Part shown: piece by piece, positions 52,254 through 61,313 of the stretch | Numbering within the stretch: position 1 is the first letter of the stretch | Layout: each line of letters begins with the position of its first letter | Assembly (NCBI RefSeq): GCF_004366035.1 | Contig: NZ_SOEE01000008.1 | Span: forward strand, 195,989-259,988 | Source of the DNA: Cytobacillus oceanisediminis | GTDB lineage: Bacteria; Bacillota; Bacilli; Bacillales; Cytobacillaceae | Length of the DNA: 64,000 bases | Direction: 5' to 3' | Notes under the pieces: model-generated | What the model was told of the DNA's origin: nothing | Databases searched by the model: none | Seen by the model: only the letters and a program-made list of their open reading frames with translations | Translations under genes and position numbers: made by a program

Positions 52254-53519
52254 TTATAAGAACAGCAATGATAGCTGCGGCGCAACAACGATAATTAGCA
52301 AGGTAATCAGCATCGCAAAGAAAAACGGCACAATCGCTTTTGACAATTGCTCAAGTGACAAGCCGGAGATTCCTGCCCCAACAAATAAGTTAACTCCAAG
52401 AGGCGGTGTGATGAACCCAATTGACAGGTTTACAATCATGATAATCCCGAAGTGAATCGGATCGTATCCAATCTGAAGGGCAACCGGGAGCAGGATTGGC
52501 GTTAAAATGATAATCGCAGCAATCGTGTCCATAAAGCACCCTACTATCAATAGCAATAATGTAATCAGCAGCATGATGATGAGCGGCTCGCTGGAGATGG
52601 ACATCATTGCTTCTGCAATCTGATTCGGGATTTGCTCGATCGTTAATAGGCGGCCAAATGCTGTGGCAGCTCCCACGATCACAAGCACCGTGGCTGTCGT
52701 TAACGCAGAATCAACAAAAATCTGCGGCAGATCTTTGAATTTCAATTCTTTATATACGAAAACACTGACGATTAATCCGAATACTACGGCGACAACGGCT
52801 GCTTCTGTCGGGGTGAAAACGCCCCCATAAATGCCCCCTAAAATAACAATCGGAATCATGAGAGCCCATTTGGCCTCCCAAATTGCTGTAAAAATGCCTT
52901 TTATGGTTGTTTTTTGATCTGTTCCGGTATACCCCATTTTTTTCGAATGGATATAAGAATAAATCATTAAGCCAATCCCTACGAGAATTCCTGGGATGAT
53001 CCCGGCAATAAACATATCCCCAATCGATACACTTCCGGATACACCGTAAATAACCATTGGAATACTTGGCGGAATGATAACCCCGATGGAACCTGCTGCA
53101 GCAACAACTGCAGTCGCAAAACGTTTATCATACCCTTTTTGAACCATGGCAGGAATCATGATCCCGCCGATCGCCGCAACGGTCGCAGGCCCTGAACCGG
53201 AAATTGCCGCAAAAAACATACAGGTAATGATGGTAGCCATCGCAATGCCGCCTGTTTTATTACCGACCATTGAATCTGCTACATTAAAGAGCCGCTTGGA
53301 TATTCCGCCCTTCCCCATTATTTCGCCTGCGATAATGAAGTAAGGAACAGCCAATAGAGGAAATGAGTCAACAGAGTTTGTTAATTCTTTCATTAAAAAT
53401 TCAACTGGCATACTGCCGGTATATAAAATAGTGAATAATACCGCTAACCCGATTGCGATTCCTATGGGAACTGTAAGAAATAGGAATGCTGCGAAGGAAC
53501 CGAATAATACACCTGCCAT
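52254..53519 (-). CDS. TRAP transporter large permease (DctM), system 2
   Basis: A 421-residue DctM with about twelve segments; IAGEIMGKGGISKRLFNVAD, ISGSGPATVAAIGGIMIPAM and GVIIPPSIPMVIYGVSGSVS identify it. It shares the domain plan of the system 1 protein but is clearly diverged, so the two systems are not a recent duplication. It is the last gene of the operon, with a strong terminator 25-65 bp after the stop. Confidence 0.93.
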   Translation of the reverse strand: MAGVLFGSFAAFLFLTVPIGIAIGLAVLFTILYTGSMPVEFLMKELTNSVDSFPLLAVPYFIIAGEIMGKGGISKRLFNVADSMVGNKTGGIAMATIITCMFFAAISGSGPATVAAIGGIMIPAMVQKGYDKRFATAVVAAAGSIGVIIPPSIPMVIYGVSGSVSIGDMFIAGIIPGILVGIGLMIYSYIHSKKMGYTGTDQKTTIKGIFTAIWEAKWALMIPIVILGGIYGGVFTPTEAAVVAVVFGLIVSVFVYKELKFKDLPQIFVDSALTTATVLVIVGAATAFGRLLTIEQIPNQIAEAMMSISSEPLIIMLLITLLLLIVGCFMDTIAAIIILTPILLPVALQIGYDPIHFGIIMIVNLSIGFITPPLGVNLFVGAGISGLSLEQLSKAIVPFFFAMLITLLIIVVAPQLSLLFL

Positions 53520-53548
53520 TCAGAGCCTGCCTCCTTTAATAAATTCTT

Positions 53549-54082
53549 CTAAATCACATTAATAGTTTGTTCTGCATCTTTTGGGAGTTCATGAGTTTTA
53601 TCAAAGTTTTTAATCGCTATAATATTGCCGATTATGTTCTGAATCAATCTAATGCCCGCAAGCCCCATGCCAACGGGAGGAGCCAGATAAACGATTCCTG
53701 TTGGAATTTGAAGTGCCGGTGTTGTCTGTCCAAATAAAAGCAGCTGGGATGCAATGCCATAGCCATAGATCCCAACATACACGCAGAAAACCAAAAAGAG
53801 GATATTAGAGATGAGAGAAAAATAAATTTTCGTTTTATCTTTAAAAAGAATAAGTGCAGCATCCACCTTAATATGGCGATGATGCTTGACTGCGTAGCTT
53901 ATTCCGATATAGATAAGCCAGATAAAGCAGTACCGCGCAAGCTCCTCAGACCATGACAATGAATTTGACATGACATAGCGCATAAATACCTGGATAAAAA
54001 TGACCGTAACCATGACAGTCGATAAAAGAAACAGTATGTACTTTTCGAGGTTTTCATCAAGCCATTTTAATGGTTTTAGCAT
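53549..54082 (-). CDS. TRAP transporter small permease (DctQ), system 2
   Basis: About 177 residues with four segments; FMRYVMSNSLSWSEELARYC is the DctQ signature. Start ATG 54082 (MLKPLKWLDENLEKYI) after GAGAGGCG is preferred; the longer frame to 54145 reads through an intergenic hairpin. It acts with DctP2 and DctM2 in uptake of an organic acid. Confidence 0.9.
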   Translation of the reverse strand: MLKPLKWLDENLEKYILFLLSTVMVTVIFIQVFMRYVMSNSLSWSEELARYCFIWLIYIGISYAVKHHRHIKVDAALILFKDKTKIYFSLISNILFLVFCVYVGIYGYGIASQLLLFGQTTPALQIPTGIVYLAPPVGMGLAGIRLIQNIIGNIIAIKNFDKTHELPKDAEQTINVI

Positions 54083-54103
54083 ACTGGATCGCCTCTCTTC
54101 TTT

Positions 54104-54139
54104 AAAAAGCGGCCGGCAATCAGTCGAAAGCCGGCTGCT
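54104..54139 (-). terminator. Intra-operon hairpin after the TRAP 2 binding-protein gene
   Basis: AGCAGCCGGC / GCCGGCCGCT stem followed on the minus strand by TTTTT, between dctP2 and dctQ2. Same position as the hairpin in the TRAP 1 operon. Confidence 0.7.
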
Positions 54140-54150
54140 TATCAAAATAA

Positions 54151-55203
54151 TTATTTTGCCTTATCAACTTCAGCCAGGAACTCGTCTACAATTTCAGCAC
54201 CGATTTTATCCTTGTACTTACCAACAACCGGCTTCACAGCTTCCTGGAATTTTTCAAATTCTCCATCCTTGATTTCTGTAAAAGTCATTTCCTTCTTTAA
54301 CGTTTCAAGTGATTCCTCCGCTACTTCACGTGTACGCTCACGGTTGAATTTGCCTGCTTCTAATGCAGCTTTAGAAACCACTTCCTGCTGTTCAGCGGAA
54401 AGCTGTTCCCAAATTTTCTTACTGAATAAGAAAATAAACGGTGTGTATACATGATTTGTATTCGAAACATGCTTCTGAACCTCAGGGTACTTACTTAACA
54501 AAATGGTTGGATATGGATTTTCCTGTCCATCGATCGTACCCTGCTGCAATGCAGTGAACAATTCAGTGAATGCCATTGGAGTTGGGTTTGCACCAAGAGC
54601 TTTCCAAGCATCTAAGTGGATTTCATTTTCCATTGTACGGATTTTCAAGCCTTTAACATCTTCCATTGTCGCAACAGGTTTTACATCGTTTGTTAAGTTA
54701 CGGAAGCCATTTTCCCACCATGCAAGACCAACAAGACCTTGCTGATCAACCATCTCAAGCATCTTATCTCCAAATGGGCCATCCAATACCTTGTCTGCTA
54801 CTTCCTCATTCGGAACCGTGAATGGAAGATCAAATACCCCGAACTCCGGTATAAAGTTTACAAGCGGTGATGTAGATGGAATCGTCACATCTAGCGTGCC
54901 GAACTGAAGCATTTCAATCGCTGAACGGTCATCGGCAACCTGGCCGGAATGATAAACTTCAACTGTTAAATCGTCAGACTCTGCTTCAACAAGCTCTTTA
55001 AATTTCATAGATGCTTCATATTCTGGATGCTTGTCATTAACCCCAATACTAACCTTAATCGTACGCTTGCCGCCTTCACCGCTTGCACTATCTGATGACC
55101 CTTTCTCAGAAGCGCCGGTCGAGCTTGAATTTCCTCCGCAGGCCGCCAGTACCATTGTGCTGATCATTAAGATACTAAGAAATAAAATGGACAATTTCTT
55201 CAT
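54151..55203 (-). CDS. TRAP transporter substrate-binding lipoprotein (DctP), system 2
   Basis: About 350 residues; MKKLSILFLSILMISTMVLA followed by lipobox LAAC. DctP blocks: FGTLDVTIPSTSPLVNFIPE, FDLPFTVPNEEVADKVL, GLKIRTMENEIHLDAWKALG and GTIDGQENPYPTIL. It captures an acidic substrate for the adjacent permeases. Start ATG 55201-55203 lies seven bases after GAGGGGG. Two copies of a 30-bp direct repeat and a possible CcpA site lie in its upstream region. Confidence 0.92.
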   Translation of the reverse strand: MKKLSILFLSILMISTMVLAACGGNSSSTGASEKGSSDSASGEGGKRTIKVSIGVNDKHPEYEASMKFKELVEAESDDLTVEVYHSGQVADDRSAIEMLQFGTLDVTIPSTSPLVNFIPEFGVFDLPFTVPNEEVADKVLDGPFGDKMLEMVDQQGLVGLAWWENGFRNLTNDVKPVATMEDVKGLKIRTMENEIHLDAWKALGANPTPMAFTELFTALQQGTIDGQENPYPTILLSKYPEVQKHVSNTNHVYTPFIFLFSKKIWEQLSAEQQEVVSKAALEAGKFNRERTREVAEESLETLKKEMTFTEIKDGEFEKFQEAVKPVVGKYKDKIGAEIVDEFLAEVDKAK

Positions 55204-55230
55204 CAATCTTCCCCCTCAACTATTTTAAAA

Positions 55231-55263
55231 AATGATAGTGTACTCTATTTTTGCGCTATCATT
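55231..55263 (-). other. Leader hairpin of the TRAP 2 mRNA
   Basis: AATGATAG / CTATCATT perfect inverted repeat (ten pairs with a G-U) around a 13-base loop, in the 5' leader about 30 bp before dctP2. No T-run follows. Could be an mRNA stabiliser. Confidence 0.35.
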
Positions 55264-55282
55264 GGAAGTAGGCTTTTCAAAA

Positions 55283-55297
55283 TTAAAACGCTTTCAT
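55283..55297 (-). promoter_or_regulatory. Possible CcpA cre site
   Basis: The minus strand reads ATGAAAGCGTTTTAA, one mismatch from the cre consensus WTGNAARCGNWWWCA. It lies downstream of the likely TRAP 2 promoter, where a cre would block elongation. Confidence 0.45.
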
Positions 55298-55348
55298 GTT
55301 TCACTAAAAAAATAAAATATGGTATGTAAATCACCTCTCTGTTTTTTT

Positions 55349-55404
55349 GTTTTACATTATAAAACTCTGTTCTGTATCCAAGATTTTGTTTTACATTATA
55401 AAAC
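55349..55404 (-). promoter_or_regulatory. Tandem probable IclR operators at the TRAP 2 promoter
   Basis: GTTTTACATTATAAAAC occurs at 55349-55365 and again, identically, at 55388-55404, each inside a longer direct repeat that continues into CTCTGTTCTG. Arms GTTTTA / TAAAAC are perfect with 5-bp spacing. On the minus strand each includes TATAAT, so binding would occlude the -10. The IclR gene at 44759 is the obvious candidate. Confidence 0.6.
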
Positions 55405-55880
55405 TCTGTTCTGCATTCATGAACTTATTTGTATTGTAACTTCAGCTCGTTTTATTTGTCAAACTATTTTTTATATTCAAAATGAAATACAAAATTAAAA
55501 CTATTTAAAGAAAATTAGTTGGATGTTTAAGGGTTTGGAATCATTAATAAGGAAGAAGATTTAATGATATACCGGTAAAACTTTTTTTCGAAAAAAATTT
55601 CATAAATTGATAATTTATTTGCGGGTTGGTGGCGGCAGCGATTTTGGGTCGGAATAGTATGCGTATTTTTTATATAAATTTTCGATTTTTCCTTATGAAA
55701 ATTAGCTGTTTTAGACTTTTTTTCAGTCAATGTTGATGTGTTTTGGCATGCTTTTAAGGGGATAATATGCTCGTTTTAAGTGCTGTCTTTTTAGAAATTG
55801 GACGAAAGGTTGCGTTATTTGAAAGTTTCCGATTTTATTTGCAGCTTTCCAGTTTTAATTGCTAGTTCATTTTTCACACG
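55405..55880. other. AT-rich region between the TRAP 2 promoter and prfB
   Basis: About 475 bp with no supported gene. A 67-codon frame at 55527-55730 lacks a ribosome site. No integrase or insertion sequence is visible although this is the right edge of the accessory block. Confidence 0.5.
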
Positions 55881-55920
55881 CAAAAAGCCAATGCCGCTGG
55901 TCTGCAGGCATTGGCTTTTG
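55881..55920 (-). terminator. Terminator after prfB
   Basis: AAAGCCAATGCC / GGCATTGGCTTT perfect stem with T-tract on the minus strand, four bases after the prfB stop. Same design as the hairpin beside the prfB remnant at 30186-30232. Confidence 0.9.
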
Positions 55921-55924
55921 TTTT

Positions 55925-57038
55925 TTAATCTTGGGATAAGCTCAATCTTGAACGCAGGTATGCGTTGATAAAGATGTCGAGGTCGCCATCCATAACTCCC
56001 TGCAAATTGCCGACTTCCGTGTTGGTACGGTGGTCTTTTACCATGGAATACGGATGGAAGACATAAGAGCGGATCTGGCTTCCCCAGCCGATGTCTTTTT
56101 GCTCACCGCGGATTTCAGCCAATTCTGCTTCCTGCTCTTCGATTTTCTTTTGATATAGCTTAGCTTGAAGCATTTTCATGGCACGTTCGCGGTTTTTGAT
56201 CTGGGAACGCTCCGTCTGGCAGGTTACCACGACATTTGTCGGCAAGTGAGTGATACGGACAGCAGAGTCAGTCGTGTTGATATGCTGACCGCCTGCGCCG
56301 CTTGCACGGTATGTGTCGATTTTCAGATCTTCGGTACGGATGTCGATTTCAATTTCATCATTGAATTCCGGCATCACTTCACATGAAACGAATGAAGTAT
56401 GGCGGCGTCCTGATGAATCAAATGGAGAAATCCTTACCAGGCGGTGTACGCCTTTTTCTGCCTTCAAATAGCCGTAAGCATTATGGCCTTTAATGCTAAG
56501 GGTAACACTCTTGATGCCCGCTTCGTCTCCCGGCAGGTAATCAAGTGTTTCGACTTTGAAGCCTTTCTTCTCTGCCCAGCGTGTATACATACGAAGCAGC
56601 ATGCTTCCCCAGTCCTGTGACTCGGTTCCGCCTGCACCCGGATGCAGTTCAAGAATGGCATTGTTCTTATCATATTCCTCGCTTAAAAGAAGCTGAAGCT
56701 CGAAATCGTTCAGGCGCTTCACTAAGTCCTTGAGCTCTTCCTCAAGCTCGGCCTGCAGTTCTGCGTCGCTCTCTTCTTTTACTAGCTCATAAGTTAATTC
56801 CAGATTCTCAAACGTTTCGTATAAATCGTGGAATTCAACCACCTGTTCTTTCAGTGAGTTTGATTCGCTGATAACTACCTGTGCCGCCTGCTGGTCATCC
56901 CAAAATCCAGGCTGCAGCATGACATCATCAAGCTCAGCGATGCGCGCCTCTTTGTTTTCTAAGTCAAAGAGACCCCCTAAAGTCCGCTAAAATCTTAGCT
57001 GTTTTTTCAAGTTCATTGCGAATATCTGCTAATTCCAT
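55925..57038 (-). CDS. prfB: Peptide chain release factor 2, expressed by programmed +1 frameshift
   Basis: RF2 recognises UGA and UAA. The first 24 codons start at ATG 57036-57038 ([13 protein letters not shown]), then reach an in-frame TGA at 56964-56966; a +1 shift continues into the 331-codon main frame. That frame holds the GGQ loop ([15 protein letters not shown]) and the codon-recognition SPF tripeptide ([12 protein letters not shown]). The gene follows secA. It is intact at its 3' end, but a second, diverged copy of that end lies at 30234-30302. Confidence 0.95.
56964..56981 (-). promoter_or_regulatory. RF2 recoding site
   Basis: The minus strand reads AGGGGG-TCT-CTT-TGA-C: a Shine-Dalgarno-like AGGGGG, the slippery CTT and the UGA stop followed by C. 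This is the classic autoregulatory frameshift of prfB. Confidence 0.95.
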
Positions 57039-57114
57039 TTTGGTCACCTCGTAAGTTATTTTTTCCTATTATTTCGTGATTATCTTGAAAAAGCAATCAG
57101 TTTAGATGTCACAT

Positions 57115-57259
57115 GTTGATTTCCGCTGCGAGCATTTGCTTTCCGCGGGGAGGAACGGGAGCCTCCCGCAGGACATTGAATAAGCTTACTCGAATGAACA
57201 CTGCACGAAGGAAATGTGTCAGCATTTTCGAGGATCAAGTGCCCTCCACTCCAATCAAC
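57115..57259 (+). repeat. Dispersed GC-rich intergenic repeat, copy D
   Basis: Starts GTTGATTTCCGCTGCGAGCA, contains CTTTCCGCGGGGAGG and GGGAGCCTCCCGC, ends GTGCCCTCCACTCCAATCAAC. Longest copy, between prfB and secA. The termini GTTGATT / AATCAAC are inverted repeats. Confidence 0.72.
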
Positions 57260-57284
57260 TCAGATGTAAAACATAGTTTTCTGC

Positions 57285-57352
57285 TAAAAAAGAAAAGCTC
57301 CACAGAAACAGCTTTTTCAAAAAGGATGAGCCGGCAAAGCTGTTGCCGGCTC
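57285..57352 (-). terminator. Double terminator after secA
   Basis: First hairpin GAGCCGGCA / TGCCGGCTC (57328-57352) with a following CCTTTTTG, then a weaker AAAGCT / AGCTTT hairpin with TTTCTTTTTT. It separates secA from prfB. Confidence 0.8.
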
Positions 57353-57358
57353 GGGTGT

Positions 57359-59872
57359 TTATTTTTCTGCACCACAGCAGTTTTTATATTTCTTGCCGCT
57401 GCCGCAGATGCATGGGTCATTGCGTCCGACGTCCATCTGCTTGACGACAGGCTTTTTCTTAACCTTTTCACTGTCTTCTTTCGGGTTGACGGCCTGGCCT
57501 TTGGCTACTTCCTGGCGCTCGAGGTTGTTGCGGATTTCGGCTTTCATGATGTACTTCGCAACATCTTCTTCGATGGAAGCGATCATGTTTTCAAACATCG
57601 CAAAGCCTTCACCCTGGTACTCGCGAAGAGGATCTGTCTGGCCATACGCACGCAGGTGGATTCCCTGGCGAAGCTGATCCATTGCGTCAATGTGATCCAT
57701 CCATTTGGAGTCAACCGCACGCAGCACGATGACTTTCTCAAATTCTCGCATTTGCTCAGGGCTAAGCATTTCCTCTTTTTCATTGTAGCGTTCTTTGACC
57801 TTGGCAAAAATGGTTTCGGCGATTTCCTCCGTATCCTTGCCGCGGATATCATTTACGGTTAGGTCGCCTTCATTTAGAAGGTTTCCATTTACATAGTCAA
57901 TGATGCCCTGCAGGTTCCAGTTTTCCTCGTCTTCATGTCCAGGTGCATACCCTTCCACATTACGCTGGATGCTGGTCATGATCATCTTTTCAACAATTTC
58001 TCTCAAGTTCTCAGACTCCAGAACTTCGTTACGCTGACCGTAAAGAATCTCACGCTGCTGACGGAGAACATCGTCGTAAGAAAGAAGCTGCTTACGTGCA
58101 TCGAAGTTGTTGCCCTCAACGCGTTTTTGCGCTGATTCAACGGCTCTTGAAACCATTTTACTCTGGATTGGCTGAGTGTCATCCATTCCAAGGCGCTCCA
58201 TCATCGATTTCATATTGTCAGAACCGAAGCGGCGCATCAATTCATCTTCCATGGAAAGATAGAATTGCGTGACACCAGGATCTCCCTGACGTCCGGAACG
58301 TCCGCGGAGCTGGTTATCGATTCGTCTGCTTTCATGGCGTTCTGTACCAATAACGCATAGTCCGCCAAGTTCCTTCACACCTTCACCGAGCTTGATATCT
58401 GTACCGCGCCCTGCCATGTTAGTCGCAATTGTCACGGCACCCGGCTTACCGGCATCCAAGATGATTTCCGCTTCACGGCCGTGGTTCTTCGCATTTAGGA
58501 CGTTATGCGGAACACCTTTTTTAGTCAGGTATTTAGAAATGATTTCAGATGTTTCGATAGCCACTGTACCGACAAGCACAGGCTGTCCTTTTTTGTGGCG
58601 ATCAGCGATATCTTCCACCACCGCACGGAATTTCCCATCCATTGTTGCATAAATTAAGTCCGGACGGTCATCACGGGCGATCGGACGGTTTGTCGGAATG
58701 ACAATAACGTTCATATTGTAGATATTGCGGAATTCCTCTTCTTCCGTTTTCGCCGTACCAGTCATTCCGGCAAGCTTTTCATACATACGGAAATAGTTCT
58801 GGAATGTGATCGTTGCAAGCGTCATGCTTTCGTTCTGGATTTCGAGGCCTTCCTTAGCTTCGATAGCCTGGTGAAGTCCATCACTGTAGCGGCGGCCCTT
58901 CATCAGACGGCCGGTAAATTGGTCAACAATGACAATTTCGCCTTCCTGAACAACATAATCGACATCCAAATGCATGCTGGAATGTGCTTTTAATGCCTGT
59001 GTAATATGGTGGTTAAGTGCAACATGAGAAATGTCGAAAAGGTTATCGATTCCAAAAGCCTTCTCTGCTTTGGTCATCCCCTCTTCTGTCAGCTGCACAC
59101 CTTTTGTCTTTTCATCATATGTGAAGTCTTCATCTTTTTTCAGGCGGCTGACAAAGGCATTGGCCTGAATATAAAGCTGAGTGGACTTTTGTGCTGAACC
59201 TGAAATGATCAGCGGTGTACGAGCTTCATCAATGAGGATGGAGTCCACTTCATCGATTACGGCATAGTGCAGCGGGCGCTGAACCTTCTGCTCTTTGTAG
59301 AGAACCATGTTATCGCGAAGGTAATCGAATCCAAGCTCGTTGTTTGTGCTGTATGTGATATCGGCCGCATATGCTGCCTGTTTTTCTTCTTTGGAAAGTC
59401 CATTTAAGTTCAAACCGACAGTCAGGCCAAGGAATTCATAAAGCTGGCCCATTTCAGTAGCGTCACGGCTCGCAAGGTATTCGTTGACCGTTACAACGTG
59501 AACGCCTTTGCCGGTTAAGGCATTGAGGTATACCGGCATGGTTGCAGTCAGGGTTTTACCTTCACCGGTTTTCATCTCAGAAATATTTCCGTCATGAAGG
59601 GAAATACCCCCCATTAACTGAACCGGATAAGGATATAAACCAAGAACGCGCTTTGCTGCTTCGCGGACAACCGCAAAAGCTTCAGTCAGCATATCATCGA
59701 CGGTTTCACCCTTTTGGTAGCGGGCTTTGAATTCTTCTGTTTTCTCGCGCAGCTGCTCGTCCGATAATTTTTCCATATCAGATGCAAGTACTTCAATTTG
59801 TTCTGCCATTTTGGTGAGACGTTTTATTTCGCGTTTATTTTGATCAAACACTTTATTTAAAATCCCAAGCAT
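57359..59872 (-). CDS. secA: SecA, preprotein translocase ATPase
   Basis: An 837-residue SecA. Walker [12 protein letters not shown] (about 100-110), Walker [15 protein letters not shown], the crosslinking domain, [17 protein letters not shown] and [11 protein letters not shown] motifs of the second ATPase fold, and a C-terminal SEC-C zinc motif [16 protein letters not shown]. It drives protein export through SecYEG. Ribosome site AAAGGAGCG. The hpf gene usually upstream in B. subtilis is not adjacent here. Confidence 0.97.
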   Translation of the reverse strand: MLGILNKVFDQNKREIKRLTKMAEQIEVLASDMEKLSDEQLREKTEEFKARYQKGETVDDMLTEAFAVVREAAKRVLGLYPYPVQLMGGISLHDGNISEMKTGEGKTLTATMPVYLNALTGKGVHVVTVNEYLASRDATEMGQLYEFLGLTVGLNLNGLSKEEKQAAYAADITYSTNNELGFDYLRDNMVLYKEQKVQRPLHYAVIDEVDSILIDEARTPLIISGSAQKSTQLYIQANAFVSRLKKDEDFTYDEKTKGVQLTEEGMTKAEKAFGIDNLFDISHVALNHHITQALKAHSSMHLDVDYVVQEGEIVIVDQFTGRLMKGRRYSDGLHQAIEAKEGLEIQNESMTLATITFQNYFRMYEKLAGMTGTAKTEEEEFRNIYNMNVIVIPTNRPIARDDRPDLIYATMDGKFRAVVEDIADRHKKGQPVLVGTVAIETSEIISKYLTKKGVPHNVLNAKNHGREAEIILDAGKPGAVTIATNMAGRGTDIKLGEGVKELGGLCVIGTERHESRRIDNQLRGRSGRQGDPGVTQFYLSMEDELMRRFGSDNMKSMMERLGMDDTQPIQSKMVSRAVESAQKRVEGNNFDARKQLLSYDDVLRQQREILYGQRNEVLESENLREIVEKMIMTSIQRNVEGYAPGHEDEENWNLQGIIDYVNGNLLNEGDLTVNDIRGKDTEEIAETIFAKVKERYNEKEEMLSPEQMREFEKVIVLRAVDSKWMDHIDAMDQLRQGIHLRAYGQTDPLREYQGEGFAMFENMIASIEEDVAKYIMKAEIRNNLERQEVAKGQAVNPKEDSEKVKKKPVVKQMDVGRNDPCICGSGKKYKNCCGAEK

Positions 59873-60084
59873 AAAAACGCTCCTTTATGTTGGATATGAC
59901 AGCACAAGTGCCTTGCTGATGAATCAAGGCGCCGGAGCTATGCATATCTAATTTCAAAGTCTATTGAAGCATAGGTAGTTAAAGATTCGCTCTTTTTCGG
60001 CGGAATCCTCCCATGAAAATTCACATTATTTCTTATTAATATTACCACTTTGGGCAGGGGGTGACAACTTATGCCACATGCTGG

Positions 60085-61076
60085 CTATTCCAGATCTTTA
60101 ATTTGCTGATAGTCGGGTTTCGGTAAATACACTCTTCCTTTTTTTGAACCGGAACTCGGCAGTTTACTGGCTGAGAGAAGTTTTTTGGCTATATCCCCTG
60201 AAGAAATGTGAAGAAAACTGCAGATTTGTCTATTTTTCAATGGAGAATCATTGTTTAGGAGGAATAAATCCATAAGAGCTGAAATGTGTGCATTCTTGTC
60301 TTTAGATTGGCATTTGGTGCAAAACCATGTTCCATAATGGCGTTTTATTGGATAGAAAGAGCAAGCTTTGCAGATAACCCTGTTTGTATATCAGATATTG
60401 AGATTTCATAATGCTTTAGGATATCAAATTGTTTTGGGGTATGTTCTTTTAGAAGGAAGCGGGAGATTTTCTTCATATCTTTTGGAGATAGGACTTCTTT
60501 TTTATGGGAGGCCTTTATTTTCTCAATACTTTTCAGAAGGAATTGAACATGAAGAACTTTTTGGAGCATTTTCGCGTTGCCTGGAGCGGTTTTAAGAATG
60601 GTAGAGGGTTTGCTGATGACGATGAAAAACTCAATCGGAATATTGATATTGCGTTTCAATAGCCATTTTTTCATTTCGGAAGATTGTACTCTGGCTTGCT
60701 CTATCGGATTTGGAAAGCCTTTGACTTCACCTTTGCTATTTGTTTGGATCAATTGATTGAAATCAGGATCGAAATATAAGGTCCCGCCATAGTTTTTCAC
60801 TTCTAAAATTAAGGCAAAAGCAGGATTTAAGATAAGCGTATCAATCTGGAAAAAATGCTTTCCGTTTGAAAGACGCAGGTCATGGAGGATCATATGCTCT
60901 TTTTCCGGCAGTTTGCTTAAGTGGAAGTCAATTGCCTGCTCCCCTTTATAACCTGCTAATCTCCTGGTTTGATCTGATTCGACCATTAACCGCTTGGAAT
61001 GATTTTTCGCAATTCTTTTCAGCAATGCATGATTTTTTTGTATTCTAATGGGGATATATCTGTCTTTTTCAATCAA
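60085..61076 (-). pseudogene. NERD-domain nuclease-related gene with a frameshift
   Basis: The 5' frame (to 60345) encodes a NERD domain with GYKGEQAIDFHLSKLPEKEH and LILEVKNYGGTLYFD, then runs into out-of-frame SAKLALSIQ and stop. One base out, the sequence continues VICKACSFYPIKRHYGTWFC then TKC, a CxxC-CxxC zinc ribbon, and the C-terminal domain down to 60085. One G appears missing in AGGGTT (complement of 60378-60380), where GGGG would restore the frame. NERD plus zinc ribbon is common in bacilli; function unknown. Start probably TTG 61074-61076 after AAAGGAG. Confidence 0.8.
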
Positions 61077-61168
61077 AAGCAGCACTCCTTTTTAGGTTTG
61101 AAGATAGAATTCGTTTGCGAAGACAAATTTTCCTGCTTTCTTAATTCATTTTCAATGCAGAGAAGGTA

Positions 61169-61258
61169 TATCGGTCACTTTGCCAGATTTATCGGTCAAA
61201 ATTTATGTTTATCGGTTACTTTCTGGTTATATCGGTCATATTCTACTTTTATCGGTCA
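61169..61258 (+). repeat. Array of five TATCGGTCA repeats, 20-21 bp period
   Basis: TATCGGTCA at 61169, 61190, 61230 and 61250, and TATCGGTTA at 61210: spacings 21, 20, 20, 20. Between them are AT-rich 11-12-mers such as CTTTGCCAGATT that are not conserved. The array ends in GTCCGCGCC. It lies between the SEC-C gene terminator and the NERD gene start. A second array of the same kind and orientation is at 62510-62620. Confidence 0.85.
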
Positions 61259-61283
61259 GTCCGCGCCAGATCCACTTTACCGC

Positions 61284-61308
61284 AAAAAAAGAGAGCAAAA
61301 ATGCTCTC
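61284..61308 (-). terminator. Terminator after the SEC-C gene
   Basis: GAGAGC / GCTCTC stem with an AT loop followed on the minus strand by TTTTTTTG. Confidence 0.8.
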
Positions 61309-61313
61309 CGTTT

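Noticed and set aside
55527-55730. 67-codon frame at the right edge of the accessory block, considered as a phage or integrase remnant
   Set aside because: Low-complexity Lys/Asn/Ile sequence without a ribosome site or integrase motifs.
57113-57862. Long plus-strand frame opposite the end of secA
   Set aside because: It is the antisense of secA and repeat D; no ribosome site, and secA is certain.
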